Shown: positions 12,355-24,042, counted from the first letter of the stretch. The stretch is DNA of 64,000 nt from Castor canadensis (GCF_047511655.1 NC_133396.1:127791490-127855489), one strand, 5' to 3'. A program made the numbers and translations. Notes: generated by a model not told the origin, from the letters alone.

Positions 12355-12465
12355 ACTAAGGGGAGGTCACTAGTAAAGAAGGTGAATATGGTTGATATAC
12401 TTTCTATACAAGAATGAATATAGAATTTTTTAACTTGTTGAAACTATCATAAGAAGACGAATAAA
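12355..12465 (+). mobile_element. L1 3'UTR segment (upstream half of a copy split by a SINE)
   Basis: The GGTGAATATGGTTGATATAC wording recurs at 12884 in the next copy. It continues beyond the SINE at 12466-12668. Confidence 0.5.
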
Positions 12466-12668
12466 GCTGGGCACTGGTGGCTCACGCCTGTAATCCTAGC
12501 TACTTAGGAGGCAGAGATCAGGAGGATCATAGTTTGAAGACAGCCATGGCAAATAGTTTGTGAGACCCTGTCTCAAAAAAAAAAAAAAAAAAATCACAAA
12601 ATGAGCTGGTGCCAGTGGCTCAAGATGAAGGCCTTGAGTTCAAACCCCTGTACCACCAAAAAAAAAAG
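12466..12668 (+). mobile_element. B1+ID composite SINE
   Basis: The B1 part GCTGGGCACTGGTGGCTCAC is followed by an A-rich linker, then an ID part (GTGGCTCAAGATGAAGGCCT) and an A tail. Confidence 0.9.
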
Positions 12669-13075
12669 GATTAAGGTAGAAAGGAGAAAAATGGAGGGGA
12701 TGAACCAATTCAGGACATGTGTATATTATTAATATACACATGGAAATGTCATAATGAAACTATATAGATATCTTAAACAAATAAAATGCCTTTTTTCAAA
12801 ACTGGAGGACAGGAAGGTAAACAGGTACCATCTGGGGGTTGGTACAGTGGGAAGGGGAAGATATAAGGAAAGGGTATAAGGAGGGTGAATATGATGGAAA
12901 TACTATGTACTCAAGAATGAAAATGGAAAACTGAGACCTGTTAGAACTATTCTAAAATGGGGAAGGAGGAATAAAGGAGAATGATGGAGGGGATGAATTT
13001 AACTAAGATATATTGTAACGCTTTTATAATGTCATAATGTACCCCCAGTACAACAATAATATAATAAAAAATTAA
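12669..13075 (+). mobile_element. Stacked L1 3' ends
   Basis: The first copy resumes and ends near AACAAATAAAATGCC (12777-12791). A second begins with GGACAGGAAGGTAAACAGG and ends CCCCCAGTACAACAATAATA plus an A-rich tail. A 12-bp inverted repeat sits at 12716-12742. Confidence 0.55.
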
Positions 13076-13149
13076 TAGATAATAAAGTGACAAAGAAACT
13101 TAAAAAAAATTTTTTTAACTGCAAGAAAGTTAAAAGAAACGGGCTTGGC

Positions 13150-13357
13150 GGAAGGGTGCCGGTGGCTCACATCTGTAATCCTAGCTACTCAGGAGGCAGA
13201 GATCAGAAGGATCACAGTTCTCGAGGTTCGAAGCCAGCCAGGACAAATAGTTCGGGAGACCCTATCTCAAAAAAACCCATCACAAAAACAGGTCTGTCGG
13301 AGTGGCTCAAGCTAAAGGCCCTGAGTTCAAACCCCAGTACTGCAAAAAAAAAAAAGA
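13150..13357 (+). mobile_element. B1+ID composite SINE
   Basis: GGTGCCGGTGGCTCACATCT, then AAACCCATCACAAAAACAGG linking to an ID part ending CCCCAGTACTGC and an A tail. Confidence 0.9.
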
Positions 13358-13368
13358 AAAAGTAATAG

Positions 13369-13470
13369 AGGGAATACATATTTTCAAAGTACATCATATG
13401 CATGTATGGAAATATTACATTGAAACCCCTCACTTTTTATAATTAATGTATGCTAATAAAAATATTTTTA
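13369..13470 (+). mobile_element. Short L1 3' end
   Basis: Resembles the same rodent L1 tail: ATATGCATGTATGGAAATAT and AATTAATGTATGCTAATAAA. A young ID SINE landed at its end. Confidence 0.45.
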
Positions 13471-13479
13471 GGGGAGAGG

Positions 13480-13578
13480 TTTTTTTTTTTTTGTCTTTTC
13501 TTTTTTGGTGCTGGGATCGAACCCAGGGCCTCACGCATGCTAGGCAAGCGCTGTACCACCGAGCTACATCCCAGCCCT
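13480..13578 (-). mobile_element. Young ID SINE, identical to the copy at 21020-21119
   Basis: On the minus strand: AGGGCTGGGATGTAGCTCGG through GATCCCAGCACC, then an A-rich tail with a GAAAAGAC interruption. The 87 nt outside the A tail are identical to the other copy. A 14-bp repeat (13457-13470 and 13578-13591) flanks it, but nine extra bases lie between the tail and the left repeat. Confidence 0.95.
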
Positions 13579-13734
13579 AAAAATATTTTTAAAATAAAAT
13601 AAATAAACATACTAAGGGCTTGCCATGTGCCAGACATTATGAACGGGGGCAGAAAGGGACCCTGCCCTCATGGGGTTTCCAGTCAAGAAAGGGAATGTCC
13701 AGCTACTTGAAAATTCACTATCACAGAAATCCTT

Positions 13735-13905
13735 CAAAAAGTCTTTACTAATTATAGTAAATAGCCACCATGTGCTGAGAGCATACTGAGTTAGAAGCCT
13801 TACAATTCTGATCTCATGATCTCTACACAATTCACAAACAAATATGGTTAAGTCTTGGTCAAGGTCACATAACTGGTGGGCTGTGGCCAGAATTCAATTC
13901 AGATC
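13735..13905 (-). mobile_element. MIR-like fragment
   Basis: ATAGCCACCATGTGCTGAGA, then TCAAGGTCACATAACTGGTG, a MIR-type layout. Confidence 0.5.
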
Positions 13906-14260
13906 CATTTGTTGACAGAAACAATCACCTGTCTGCCCCACTCCCTGCCTCATTGGTGCAGGCAGCTGTCATATTGAAATATCAACACATATGATCTACC
14001 CCATCGGCTCCTCAAATGCTCCCTGCCACCAGCACCACCACCCCAACACTCCTCATTTCACAAGCCAAGGTGCTTCTCCTGGCTCGCAAAGTCATGTCCT
14101 GATTCCTCTCTCCTGGAATCCTCTGACTCTCCTGTGTTGACCTCTGTCTTTACATATACAATTCTTTGTTTTCAGTTTTTTTGTCCTGTGCTCACTGAAA
14201 AAGCTGGACATAGGGTGTCTAGTTTTGTCTTTAGCTGAACAGAATTTAGTGAAATCTAGG

Positions 14261-14355
14261 CTTTTTTTTTTTTTTTTTTCAGTACTGGGGCTTGAACCCA
14301 GGCCATGTGGATGGTAGGCAAGTGCCCTTACCACTTAAGCTACATCCCCAGCCAA
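14261..14355 (-). mobile_element. ID SINE
   Basis: A 19-base T run, then AGTACTGGGGCTTGAACCCA to AGCTACATCCCCAGCC. Confidence 0.88.
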
Positions 14356-14984
14356 AGTTTATTATGGAAGGCCCAGGAAATGTTTGTGGATCTGAATGAA
14401 CGAGTAAATAACATAATGTATATGAAATCAGTTTTTACAGTCTTAGGAATGATTAGTAGTAGTTCATTCCACAGTTTTTCATTAATTACCCACTAATCCT
14501 AGCAAGGTTTTACCAGGTGCCTTGGCAATGTATAATGAAATCTCTGCCCTTGAGGACTTTATAGGGGAAAGAGGAAGAAGCTGTGCAATGATGTTATTAC
14601 CTACAAATGACAATAACACAAATATATTAACATAAACGTATACTATAAAAGAGGCTGGCTGCAAGCCGTGACGGCACACATAGAGATTGCATCTCCAGGG
14701 CAATGGGAAAGCTCCTGGCAGAGGGTGGCCTGAGTTCTGTCTTTCTGAGGTCCTGGGCAAGCCTATGTCAGGGTCCAGCCCTCCCAGTGCTGCCCCAGTT
14801 CAGTCCGTTCTCTTCTTGCAGCTCTGGGACTAGGAAGGAACTTATATCCTGCCTGTGCCCCAGGTGCTCCCCTGAGGCTCCCAAGGCCACACAGAGTCAC
14901 TCTCACTGCACAGCCCTCTGGCCAAGGCCTCATGGGGCAACTGTAGGACCACGCACTGCCTTTGGAGCCCACCAAGCCCTGATT
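14356..14984. other. Intergenic, unassigned
   Basis: Includes a GC-richer stretch at about 14690-14980 with open frames on both strands. There is no splice-site-flanked homology I recognise. Confidence 0.5.
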
Positions 14985-15135
14985 TGAGTCTTGGCTCTGC
15001 TACTTTACCAGGTGTGAAACCTAACATATTTGCTTGCTCCAAGGCCCGGTTTCATGAAGTACAAATTAAAGACGATTGCAACTGGTGAGATGGTGACACT
15101 TACATGAAATAACAGGTACAGAGAACCTGGAACAT
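14985..15135 (+). mobile_element. MIR SINE
   Basis: GAGTCTTGGCTCTGCTACTT, then a degraded core and a TACATGAAATAACAGGTACA end. Confidence 0.55.
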
Positions 15136-16060
15136 TTTCAATCATGTAAACTCTGCGGACTGCTAAGCTCCATAGAACTGCAGGGCTGTGCAGCCAGGCC
15201 CAATGGGTGTTACTCAGACATCTCATGGGGCCCAATTCTGAACTTTGGATCCTTACTGGGATCCCAGTGAGTAACGCCCAGACCTCCTAAATGTTATAGG
15301 TACCATTTAAGAATCTCTCTCATCAAGCTGGGTGAAGAACTTACCCGTAATTAAATTGTGGATATCTGAAAACAGAGAATGGTCTTTTTTAGCTCTGATT
15401 CCACGTAACACAGAGGTGAGTATGATTATCCCACATGAGCCCAGAGGGGGAGAAATGATTTGACCAAGGGAGCCAGTGGCAGAGGCCAGACCAAGTCCAC
15501 TCCTTTCTCTATCACATTGAGATACGTGCCATCCAATAAGTCTGGTGCCCACAGACTGAAGGCCTCCAGTGATCAGAACTCACCCTAAGAGCCACTACCT
15601 AATTCAAGCATTGGTTAGGTCTAGGGAGTCACTTCCAGGCTCAGAAATGCCTAAAACCCTTACTGAACAGATCTCCCCCTTAACCCTGCAACTTACAAGC
15701 TCTGAGACCTTCTTCCTATCTAGATTCTCCCAGCCTCCCCAGGGGAATCCAGCAGTCATCTTTGTATCACTAAGGTCCTTTCTACCCAGACTACCAGCGC
15801 TCCAGGCATTCAGGGGAGGACAGGGAAGGCCAAATTTAAAACCTAGCCTGCTGCCCTGCTCTCTGAACTGCCTCCTACTCCTCCCTCCTTTTTCTACACA
15901 GACCTGTCTGTCTGGTTCTGGTTGTCAGCACTGCAGCCTTCTTGGGGGGCAGGGATGGTGGAGGGTGGAGGAAGGGAAGGAGAAGCTATACTCTAGCAAC
16001 CCTGCTCATTTCTAGTAAGTTTGTGGGCCCCCAATCACCCTTGATCTGCCACTATGTGTT
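15136..16060. other. Intergenic, unassigned
   Basis: No named repeat. A 148-codon frame at 15569-16015 (+) has no recognisable domain and no support. Confidence 0.5.
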
Positions 16061-16433
16061 TACTAGTCAGCTTTCTTGTCGCTTTGCTAGAATGCCCGAC
16101 ATAAACAACTTAGAAGGAAAGATTTATTTTGCTTGCCTTTTCAGAGATTTTAGTTACTCATGGTAGGGAGGGTGTGGTGGAGTACAGCAGCTCACATCAC
16201 GGTGGCCAGGGAGCAGAAACAGAGAATGCCAGCACTCACTTTCTCCTTTCCCCTTTTTATTCCATTCAGGCCTCCAGCCTATGGAATGATGTCATCCACA
16301 TTTGGGGCGGGTCTTACTCCCTTAGTTAATCCTCTCTGGACACACCCTCACAGACACACCCAGAGGAGTGCTTTCCCAATCTCCTAGGTGCTTCTCAATT
16401 CAATCAAGTTGACAATCAAAATTATACATCACA
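16061..16433 (-). mobile_element. 3' LTR of a MaLR (MT-like) element
   Basis: The reverse strand starts TGTGATGTATAATTTTGATT and ends in the oligo-purine TTATGTCGGGCATTC-type stretch typical of rodent MT/ORR1 LTRs. It pairs with the LTR at 18014-18362. Confidence 0.75.
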
Positions 16434-18013
16434 AGCTTACCCTCTGTCAACTTGACACCCAAACACATCTCCTTTGGGGATTTTTTTTTTTTAATGGGGT
16501 TTGAACTCAGAGCCTTGTGCTTACTAGGCAGGCCCTCTATCCCTTGAGCCACATTCCCACCCCCAAACAAATCTCCTTAAACCACCCCTGGCCCCCAAAT
16601 GTATTCAGCCCATCTCCAAGAATCCTCAAAGTCTTAACAGTTCCAACACTGTCCAAGTTCAGTCTCCTCTGAGAACCACTGCAAACTCTTAGTTGTGAGT
16701 CCCTGTAAAAACAAACAAAAAAATACTTTCAAGATATAAAGGCACAGAGAACACACTCTCATTCCAAAAGGGAAGAATAGGAGACTATCAAGGAAGGACA
16801 GGACCAAAGGAAACCCAGCAGGGCAAACACTAAATCCTATAGCTCTGTGTCTGGCAAATGAAGCACACTGGAAAGGTAATGTGAGCTCTCACAGGCTTGG
16901 CCAGCCCTACACCTACAGCCTTGCCATTTGCAGCCCATATGTCCTTCTCTCTTGGACTGGCTCCACTCATTGCCAGTAACTTTCCTCGGCAGATATTCCA
17001 TATTCCTGGCATCTCTAATTTCCTTGGTCTCCACTGTGTCTTTGGCTTCACCCTAACAGCTTTGTGCATAGCCCTCTCAGGGGATGCCTGCAGGGATACC
17101 AATCCTGGTATGCATTGTCTGACCTCCTAAAGACCCCACAACTCTTGCATTCTGCATGCCTCAAAACCAACATTACATGGATGATGCTCTGCTGCCAGTT
17201 TGAGTGTTACCAGGTGCCCTTGGGCCATAGCTGTAGTGGCCTCTGAGTGTCTGGTTGAACTTGGGAAAACATTTCCCTAGTCAGCCCTGTGCCAGCAGGG
17301 CACCCCAGCAGTGCTTTCTTCTCAAGGGAAAGTCTTTCAAATGTGTTTACAATTTTATACCCTGAACGCTGGAATGCATGGGGTCTGGCCCATTCCTGAG
17401 ATACCCTCAAGGTATCTTTCCTGTTATCCCAATGCAAACTGTTTGGCTTCTTTTTATTGGCACTAATTTCTTCAAGAGCCACACCTTTCTTGGCCCCAAT
17501 TTTACAAGGGCTTTTTTTCTGAGCAAACTGCAAGTGTTTCAAACCTTTCAACTCTGCATTTATCCCATAGTTCATACTACAACCTTGCCTAAAAGCAGCT
17601 AGCGATAATTATGCCACAGCCAGAATGCTGGGATGCCTTGTGACTGTGACTTCCTCCTCAGGATTTAATTTGTCCATCAATTCAGCCTCCTGCAAAATCT
17701 CAGGACAAAACGTAGACAAATTCTCTGCCATAATGTAACACAAATGGCCTCTAGTTCAATTCCCAATAGGGTCCTTGTTCCCATGTGAAATTTCACGAGC
17801 ACAATCTTTACTGTCCACATCCCTATTGGCATTCTGGTCTTCGGAGCTCCAACAAGAAATCACCCATTAATCTCTGCTTACAGCATCCTATGCTTTCACT
17901 AGCTTGCTTCTCCAAACTCTTCCATGTTCTTCCCATAAGCCAGCTTCCAAAGGCTTCTGAACCACATGGTCAGGAAGTCACAGCAATGACCCCACTTCTC
18001 TGCTATCAATACT
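16434..18013 (-). mobile_element. MaLR internal region (non-coding), with an inserted ID SINE
   Basis: About 1.5 kb between two LTRs, the usual size of MaLR internal sequence. Its right third (17440-18010) is clearly homologous to 26262-26826. The minus-strand frames are short and broken, and I see no protease, polymerase or envelope motif. An ID SINE occupies 16480-16562. Family assignment rests on the LTRs. Confidence 0.7.
16480..16562 (-). mobile_element. ID SINE inside the MaLR element
   Basis: A T run, then GGGGTTTGAACTCAGAGCCT to TTGAGCCACATTCCCACCCC. Confidence 0.85.
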
Positions 18014-18362
18014 CTTTGTTAGTTAGTTTTCTACTTGCTGTGACAACATCTGAGAAAGAGAGGAATTATTTATTCTGATTCAGGATTTCAGAGGTTTTAG
18101 TCCACCATGGAGTGGAGGGGTGGCAGGTCAGAGCAACTCATATAACGGTGGCCAGGAGGCAGAGAAAGGGAATGCTAGTGCCTTGCATTCTGCTTTTTCA
18201 CCTTTTATGCCATTCAGGCACCCTACCTGTGGGGTGGTGCCGCCCACACTCAAGGCAGGTCTCCCCCTTCTTAGTTATACACCTCTGGCACCCCTAGAGG
18301 TGTGCTTTACTAATCTCCTCAGTGCTTCTCAATCCAGTCAACAATTAAAATTAACCATCCCA
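18014..18362 (-). mobile_element. 5' LTR of the MaLR (MT-like) element
   Basis: The reverse strand starts TGGGATGGTTAATTTTAATT and ends near AGTAGAAAACTAACTAACAA. It is diverged from the partner at 16061-16433, so the insertion is old. Confidence 0.75.
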
Positions 18363-19479
18363 AACTATCATTTCCAGTCTCCCCTCTCCTCCCTGCACCC
18401 CATCTCCCAAATGCAAGAGCCTTAGGGGTCCAATGTGAACAGCTGAAACTCCTGGCAGCCCGACCCTTTAGTGGGAAGACTGAGAGGTCTGTGCCTTGGG
18501 CATCTTGGGTCCCTGAAACTCCTCTCAGTTCCATTTGGGTTATAGCCTCTTCCTGTGCAAGAGGTTAGGAGAATCAGTCACAGGTCTGCCTGCCTGATGC
18601 ATGAGATGGATCGGACCAAGGAGGCTGAATGGCTGACTCAAGTTCACACCCAGGGGTAGGAGGAAAAAGCCACTGAGTTTCTGGCAGGAATGTGGCCTAG
18701 TCACCAGATTGGCCTTGTCTTCTATCTTCCAATAGTCAGTATCCAGAATGGTAGTGGGGTTGATGGTGGGGGAAAGGAGGGAGCTTTTTCATCTAAGTCA
18801 GTTCACTGTACAGATTCAGAAGAACTCAAATATCAAAACTGGCAGGAATGGAAGCAGGCAGTGGGAATGGGGGAAATGACACATCAAAGAGCAAACTCCT
18901 AAAGGAAGAAGGTTTCCAATGCACTCCTGTGTCTCTGTGCTGGCCCCAGTGCCTCATAGAGCCACCCTCCTGTTGAATCTTTAATTAAAAGATTGGGACT
19001 TCCATGGGGACTGGTGTCTGGCTACACACTCAATATGTACCGGAGACCACCCCTCTGGGAGCAGCCGAAGCAGATCAAAGCTGCCTCTGTGGAGCACTTG
19101 CTCTGCAAGGGAGTTGGCGGCAGGAGAAAGATTTGGAGAACCACACAAAACAGATGAGAAAAGAGAAGAAAGCTGGGAGTAGGAGGGCATGAGAAACACA
19201 GGCAAAGGGAAGGAAGGTGCCAGGCCATTCTCAGTTCCCTGGTATCTCTCCTTAGTCCCAGTCCTCTGCTCAGAGCACTGCAATGAACCCAACTGAGGGA
19301 TTCCTGTGGCATCCCTCCATCTCTGTTCCCAGCATCTTGTAACCCTCACTGCCCACATTCCTTCTTTTGATCTCCAAGCCTTTACAACTGCTGCCACTTT
19401 GACTGCAGTATCTCTTCCATTCAAAAGAGTCTAATTTAAGAGAATACTTGCACTGAAGGGCAGACTAGATCATTGTTAA
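18363..19479. other. Intergenic, unassigned
   Basis: No named repeat or exon. A 147-codon minus frame at 18981-19424 overlaps others and lacks any recognised domain. Confidence 0.5.
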
Positions 19480-19640
19480 GTGTGTGGACATTAGAGGAAA
19501 ACTGCCAAGATTACCACCACTTGCTGAGGTGTGACCCTGGGCAAGTCATTTAACTTTCTGTACCTCTTCTGTCAAACTGGGTCATAACAATAACTCATTC
19601 ACAGGGCTGTGGTTAATAAGCTTATTTCCATAAATACCTA
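19480..19640 (+). mobile_element. MIR SINE
   Basis: TGACCCTGGGCAAGTCATTT, AACTTTCTGTACCTCTTCTG and CACAGGGCTGTGGTTAATAA give a clear MIR layout. Confidence 0.7.
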
Positions 19641-20159
19641 ATCGGAAGAGTGCACAGGCCAGGATCCTGCTCTAACCACAACCCGTTGGACTCAGCTGGC
19701 AGGGGCACCTTTCCAAAGCACTTTGTGTGTGTTCCTCATTCAGCTAGATGGGCCACGCCCACTGCTGCTCTCTGGGTATTCCAGGAGGGATCTCTAGGCC
19801 CCCATATATGGGCTTCCTATCATCACAGCAGCTGGCTTCCTCCTAACAAGTTTCACGTCAAATACACCTTACTACCAGAAGATTAATTTCTCTTTGAAGT
19901 TCCCATGCAGTCTATGGAAGGATTTCACAGGCCTCTATCCTAACTTTGCTGTGTCTCTTATGAACTTATGACCCTGGCCTTGTTCTGTAGATAGACTATT
20001 CCTCTCCTCAACATCCTTTACCTAAAATGCTTCCTCAAATTAAGCAAAAACATTTTCTTCTGCCCTGTAGCAAGGGCAGATTGGGGTAGGGGATAATTAG
20101 GTAAGTTCTGGTACAGCATGAAAGAATGAACAGCATAAAGTACAATGCTTTTCCCAAAG

Positions 20160-20216
20160 AGTTGACACAGTCTCTCTCCTGTCTGGCACTCCGTAAATAT
20201 TTGTTGAATGAATGAC
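20160..20216 (+). mobile_element. L2 3' tail
   Basis: Ends GTAAATATTTGTTGAATGAA, the LINE2 3' terminus. Confidence 0.6.
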
Positions 20217-20744
20217 TGTTAATAGCATGCGATTCTGTCCTTCTTGCGCTGGTAAATTATAAAGTCCATCTAGGTAAATCAGCATCAAACCTAGTTCATA
20301 TGCAGTCTTTGTTTGGGGATGCCAGGCCCAGATAAAAAAAATATTTGTTGGAAAGACGAATGTCCTTCTGAGAGCACTGGCTTTCTGTATTTGGAAGGGA
20401 ACAGTGCCTACCTGGCTTGGTGAAAGGAATGTGAGTAGCCTCCCCACCCACCAATTGTCCTTCTCTAACTCCAGGTAAACCAGGGTCAGGCTGCCCCTGG
20501 TATGTGGAACTGTGTTGGGACCTGACAAGTGACTCCAGTGAATGGTCACCATATGGGAACTCATTGTTTTCCAGCTGAGACCAAAAGTGTGCAGGAAGAA
20601 GGGGCAATTCCTGAATGACAGTGTCTGCTTTCAGATGGCCTTTGATTTATTCATTGGCAGGTGTTTTTAATATTTGTTTTCTATATTTTAGCTGTTTTTG
20701 CCAAAATGAAACCCGTAATATATACAATTATTATATTTTCATTT

Positions 20745-20890
20745 ATCAGTTAATTTTTTTAATGTTTTCAATATTTCTTTTTTTATATTCATTTATTCAT
20801 AGGTGCATATATTGTTTGGGCCATTTCTCCCCCCAGCCCCCCTCTTCCTCACTTTTCCTCCCAACCCCTTGCTTCCAGGATTGGCAGGTA
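20745..20890 (-). mobile_element. L1 3'UTR fragment (probable)
   Basis: Contains the GTGCATATATTGTTTGGGCC and pyrimidine-rich CCCCCCAGCCCC layout of a rodent-type L1 3' end in reverse. Confidence 0.4.
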
Positions 20891-21002
20891 TTTAAGTCTC
20901 TCCATAGTGCTGAGACTCACCTGCCTGTCCATAGTTAGAATTCTTCAGGGAAATCAAATGTATAACCTGGTCACTAGCTGTATACAGTCTGCTGAGAGAT
21001 TC

Positions 21003-21135
21003 TAGGGATGATAATTTCTTTTTTTTTTTTTTTGTCTTTTCTTTTTTGGTGCTGGGATCGAACCCAGGGCCTCACGCATGCTAGGCAAGCGCTGTACCAC
21101 CGAGCTACATCCCAGCCCTAGGGATGATAATTTCT
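21003..21135 (-). mobile_element. Young ID SINE with a perfect 17-bp target-site duplication
   Basis: The element at 21020-21119 is flanked by TAGGGATGATAATTTCT at 21003-21019 and 21119-21135. Its body is identical over 87 nt to the copy at 13480-13578, so both inserted recently from one active source. Confidence 0.97.
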
Positions 21136-21618
21136 GAGTGAATCACCTAAGTACAAAAGGATCTCCCATGGGAACTGAGAAAGTTGGAGCAGGTTCAGGA
21201 GGTAGAAATAAGACTTCTGTATCAATCACAAAGCAATCAGTGGATGACAAGGAGCCTAGAGCTACTAGGACAATCCAGCTGGAAGAGACAGAGGGAAAGG
21301 TCACCCCTGCCAGGGAACTCCCATCAATTATAAAGATACCACTTACCTGCTTCCATGGCTCCAAGCCTCCTGTTTTCCCTGTTTGGTGGAGACAATGCCC
21401 TAACCTTGCTCATTGTCCTTGACCCTGCCTCCTGAGTTGTCCCAGCACCTACCTGTCCTGCTATGCCTGGCTCAGCCATGAAGGAAGGTGGCTTTGGTTA
21501 GCTAATCTTTAAGAACCCATTTACTGGATGCAACCTACTTCAGTTCCAAAGACCTGCAAACTCCTCTTCCTATGCTCTGTATCTTTTCTAGCTAGCAGAG
21601 TCCAAGAAAGAAAGAGAG

Positions 21619-21702
21619 AGGCTGGCCAAATGGCTCAAGTGGCAGAGCACTTGCCTACCACTTGCCCAGAGTTCAACCTTCAGTACAGTCAAAAAAAGGA
21701 AG
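21619..21702 (+). mobile_element. ID SINE
   Basis: GAGGCTGGCCAAATGGCTCA through GAGTTCAACCTTCAGTAC and a short A tail. Confidence 0.85.
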
Positions 21703-22104
21703 AAAGGGCATACATAAATTCTCATTGCTCTTTCACTAACTTACTAGTGTGATCCTCCCCAGCTTCCCACTCTTGATAATCTATCCACAACCCTCAGTGT
21801 CCACGGGGAACACTGAACACAGAGCCCCCTGCTAGATGGAGAACCCCTCCCATCTCCCTGATCCACTCTGGGCTGTGTCCTACCTAACCCTTAGATCAAA
21901 ACCTGTTCCCAGGTTCAGATAAGTTTGTTTCTGGCATTATTTTTATACCAAGAGTTATGCCCCCCAGGTCACTGCCATTTTAATAGGAAGCAATGTCTTT
22001 GCCCAGGTGCAACAGTTGGCAGTGAATTTCAGCAGCAGTAACGGGTTTAGAGGATGAAAAAGAATCTGGACTAGAAAGGCTATCTCATGGCTCCAACTAC
22101 GGAT

Positions 22105-22270
22105 GGACCATGAATTTTGGATTCAGACCCTGGATTTAAATGGTGACACAACGATTTCCTACCTGTATAACTCTGGATAAGTCATATACTCGCTCCTAGT
22201 TCCTTATCAACAAAAATCAATAGATCCACCTTACAGATTAACTGAAGATTTAATAAGCAAATGCTTTAAG
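22105..22270 (+). mobile_element. MIR SINE
   Basis: GATTCAGACCCTGGATTTAA, then ACTCTGGATAAGTCATATAC, a MIR core in plus orientation. Confidence 0.55.
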
Positions 22271-22727
22271 ATTCTGGTTCAAAATTGAAACCATTTTCCC
22301 ATGCCTGGTAAGGCTGCCCTTCCAGCACTGGGGAGCAGCTGGAGGTAGGGAAATCAAACTGCCCTTTGCAGCTGAAGGTTATTTTAAAAGCAGTTAGCCC
22401 CAAATATCTGCAGAACCTGTATACTGCACCCAGTTGGCCTTCCACCATTATAGTCATCATGCTGGTAAGCATTCTGTTCTCTAGGGTTCTCTTTGAAAAC
22501 CTGTGAAAGATACTGACACTGTAATGTGAAACATTTAATCAAAAGATTTTGTTGTTGTTTGTTTGGAAGAATACAAACAGAAACCATCAGAAACTGAAGA
22601 ACTGCCCCAAGCATGTAAAGCAAGGTATATGGCAGACCCTGGGCAAGGTATTTTCTTATCTATGACTTCATTCCACCCTCGTAACAACCTTCAAAAGTGG
22701 TTATTAATAAGGATAATTGAGGGAGGT

Positions 22728-22812
22728 GAGAGGCAGTACTAGGGTTTGAATTCAGGTCTTTGAGCTTGCTAGGCAGGCACTCTATCTACCACTTGAGCCA
22801 TGCGTCCAGTCC
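22728..22812 (-). mobile_element. ID SINE
   Basis: GGGTTTGAATTCAGGTCTTT to TTGAGCCATGCGTCCAG. The A tail is eroded. Confidence 0.8.
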
Positions 22813-24042
22813 AGGGCAATATTTTTTAAAAAGTAAAACCAAGGCCCTTGTTAGCATATCAAGCTAACATATGCTGATGACTTAATTTAAAACTCATCAA
22901 TTAATGAAGGAACTGCTCAAAGGAGAATCCAAACAAGCAGAAACATGCATAAGTCATTAGCAATGCTGAAATTAATTTGCTTAATAAATGGAAAACTGGT
23001 CAATACCCACAGGGCAATAATCAATTGCATCTCCATTAGATATAATTTACATTTCTATGGAAAAGATCGTTTGCATTATCAATTTTCTACAATTTACAGA
23101 GTTATAGGAAGGTCAAAGACAATGAAAGGCAAAGACACTTTAAGCATTTCAAAGTCTTTTGCAATTTTTCCTAACATTGTGATTATCCTTATTTCATGGC
23201 AAAGCAGAAAGGAACAGGGACAGACACAGACAGCAGAAACGGGAAAGTCATCTAGTCCATCTAGTGGTTCCCAAGTGCCAGTGCTTTCTGAGAGCTGATG
23301 AAGTCCATAAGAGGAGTGTCACATTTGGGATAAAAACAGAAAACTGAGGTAAGTTTTTCCATAAAGCTAAATGATTTCCTTCAGAGAACTACACTTTATT
23401 GGAGATTATATCCTCCCTACATTTGTGGCTTTAAAATATCCTTTGTTTTTGCAAGTAAAGCAGAGAGTTTAGAGATAAAGAAGTGTAAATTGGGAGAATA
23501 GAGCCCCCAGAATCGGGGGATCCCAAAAGGGTACCCCTAAAAATCCTCTTTTTAATGAAAGGATGGAGGTAACATAATAGTGATTGTTCTTTTCAAAATG
23601 TTCACGTTTGATGAAATAAAGGCTGGCAACCATATGTAAATCTTTATTTTTAAAAAATATATATGGTTTCCATCATTGTTGTGTTTTGCTGTTTCTAATT
23701 TTACTCATCTGTGACAGCCACGTGTGCAGAAGCACTAGTCCTGTTCACAACTCTAAAGTTTTGTGTTATAGATAAACTGGCTGAGGGATGGTTCCGGAGC
23801 AGTACTACCTAGGTTCCTAAGGCCATCAGAGTTCTCCTTGTCTTGTGGGAGATAGCAAGCTGACTTAAATGGACTGGCATTGAGATACTGAGGCTGAAGA
23901 GAAAGGAGAAGAAAATTATGACCTATGAACAGACTCCTGGGGATGCCAGAGGGAAGGTGCGGTGGAGTGAAGCTAAAAAATCACCTTCTCTGGTGCCATC
24001 TCCAGACTCATTCTGTCTATCATGCTGCATGACTTGCACTAC
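22813..24042. other. Intergenic, unassigned
   Basis: AT-rich. A 117-codon plus frame at 22945-23298 has no recognisable domain. Confidence 0.5.

Noticed and set aside
13480..13578. tRNA-like A and B boxes in ID SINEs as real tRNA genes
   Set aside because: They carry A tails and target repeats and occur in many diverged copies, so they are retroposed SINEs.
15569..16015. 148-codon plus-strand frame
   Set aside because: No domain or homology recognised; runs up to a MaLR LTR and is compatible with chance in GC-richer sequence.
17207..17575. 122-codon minus frame inside the MaLR internal region
   Set aside because: MaLR internal sequences are non-autonomous; no conserved retroviral motif is visible.
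20097..20564. 155-codon minus-strand frame
   Set aside because: Overlaps an L2 tail, has no recognisable domain, and no splice or promoter context.
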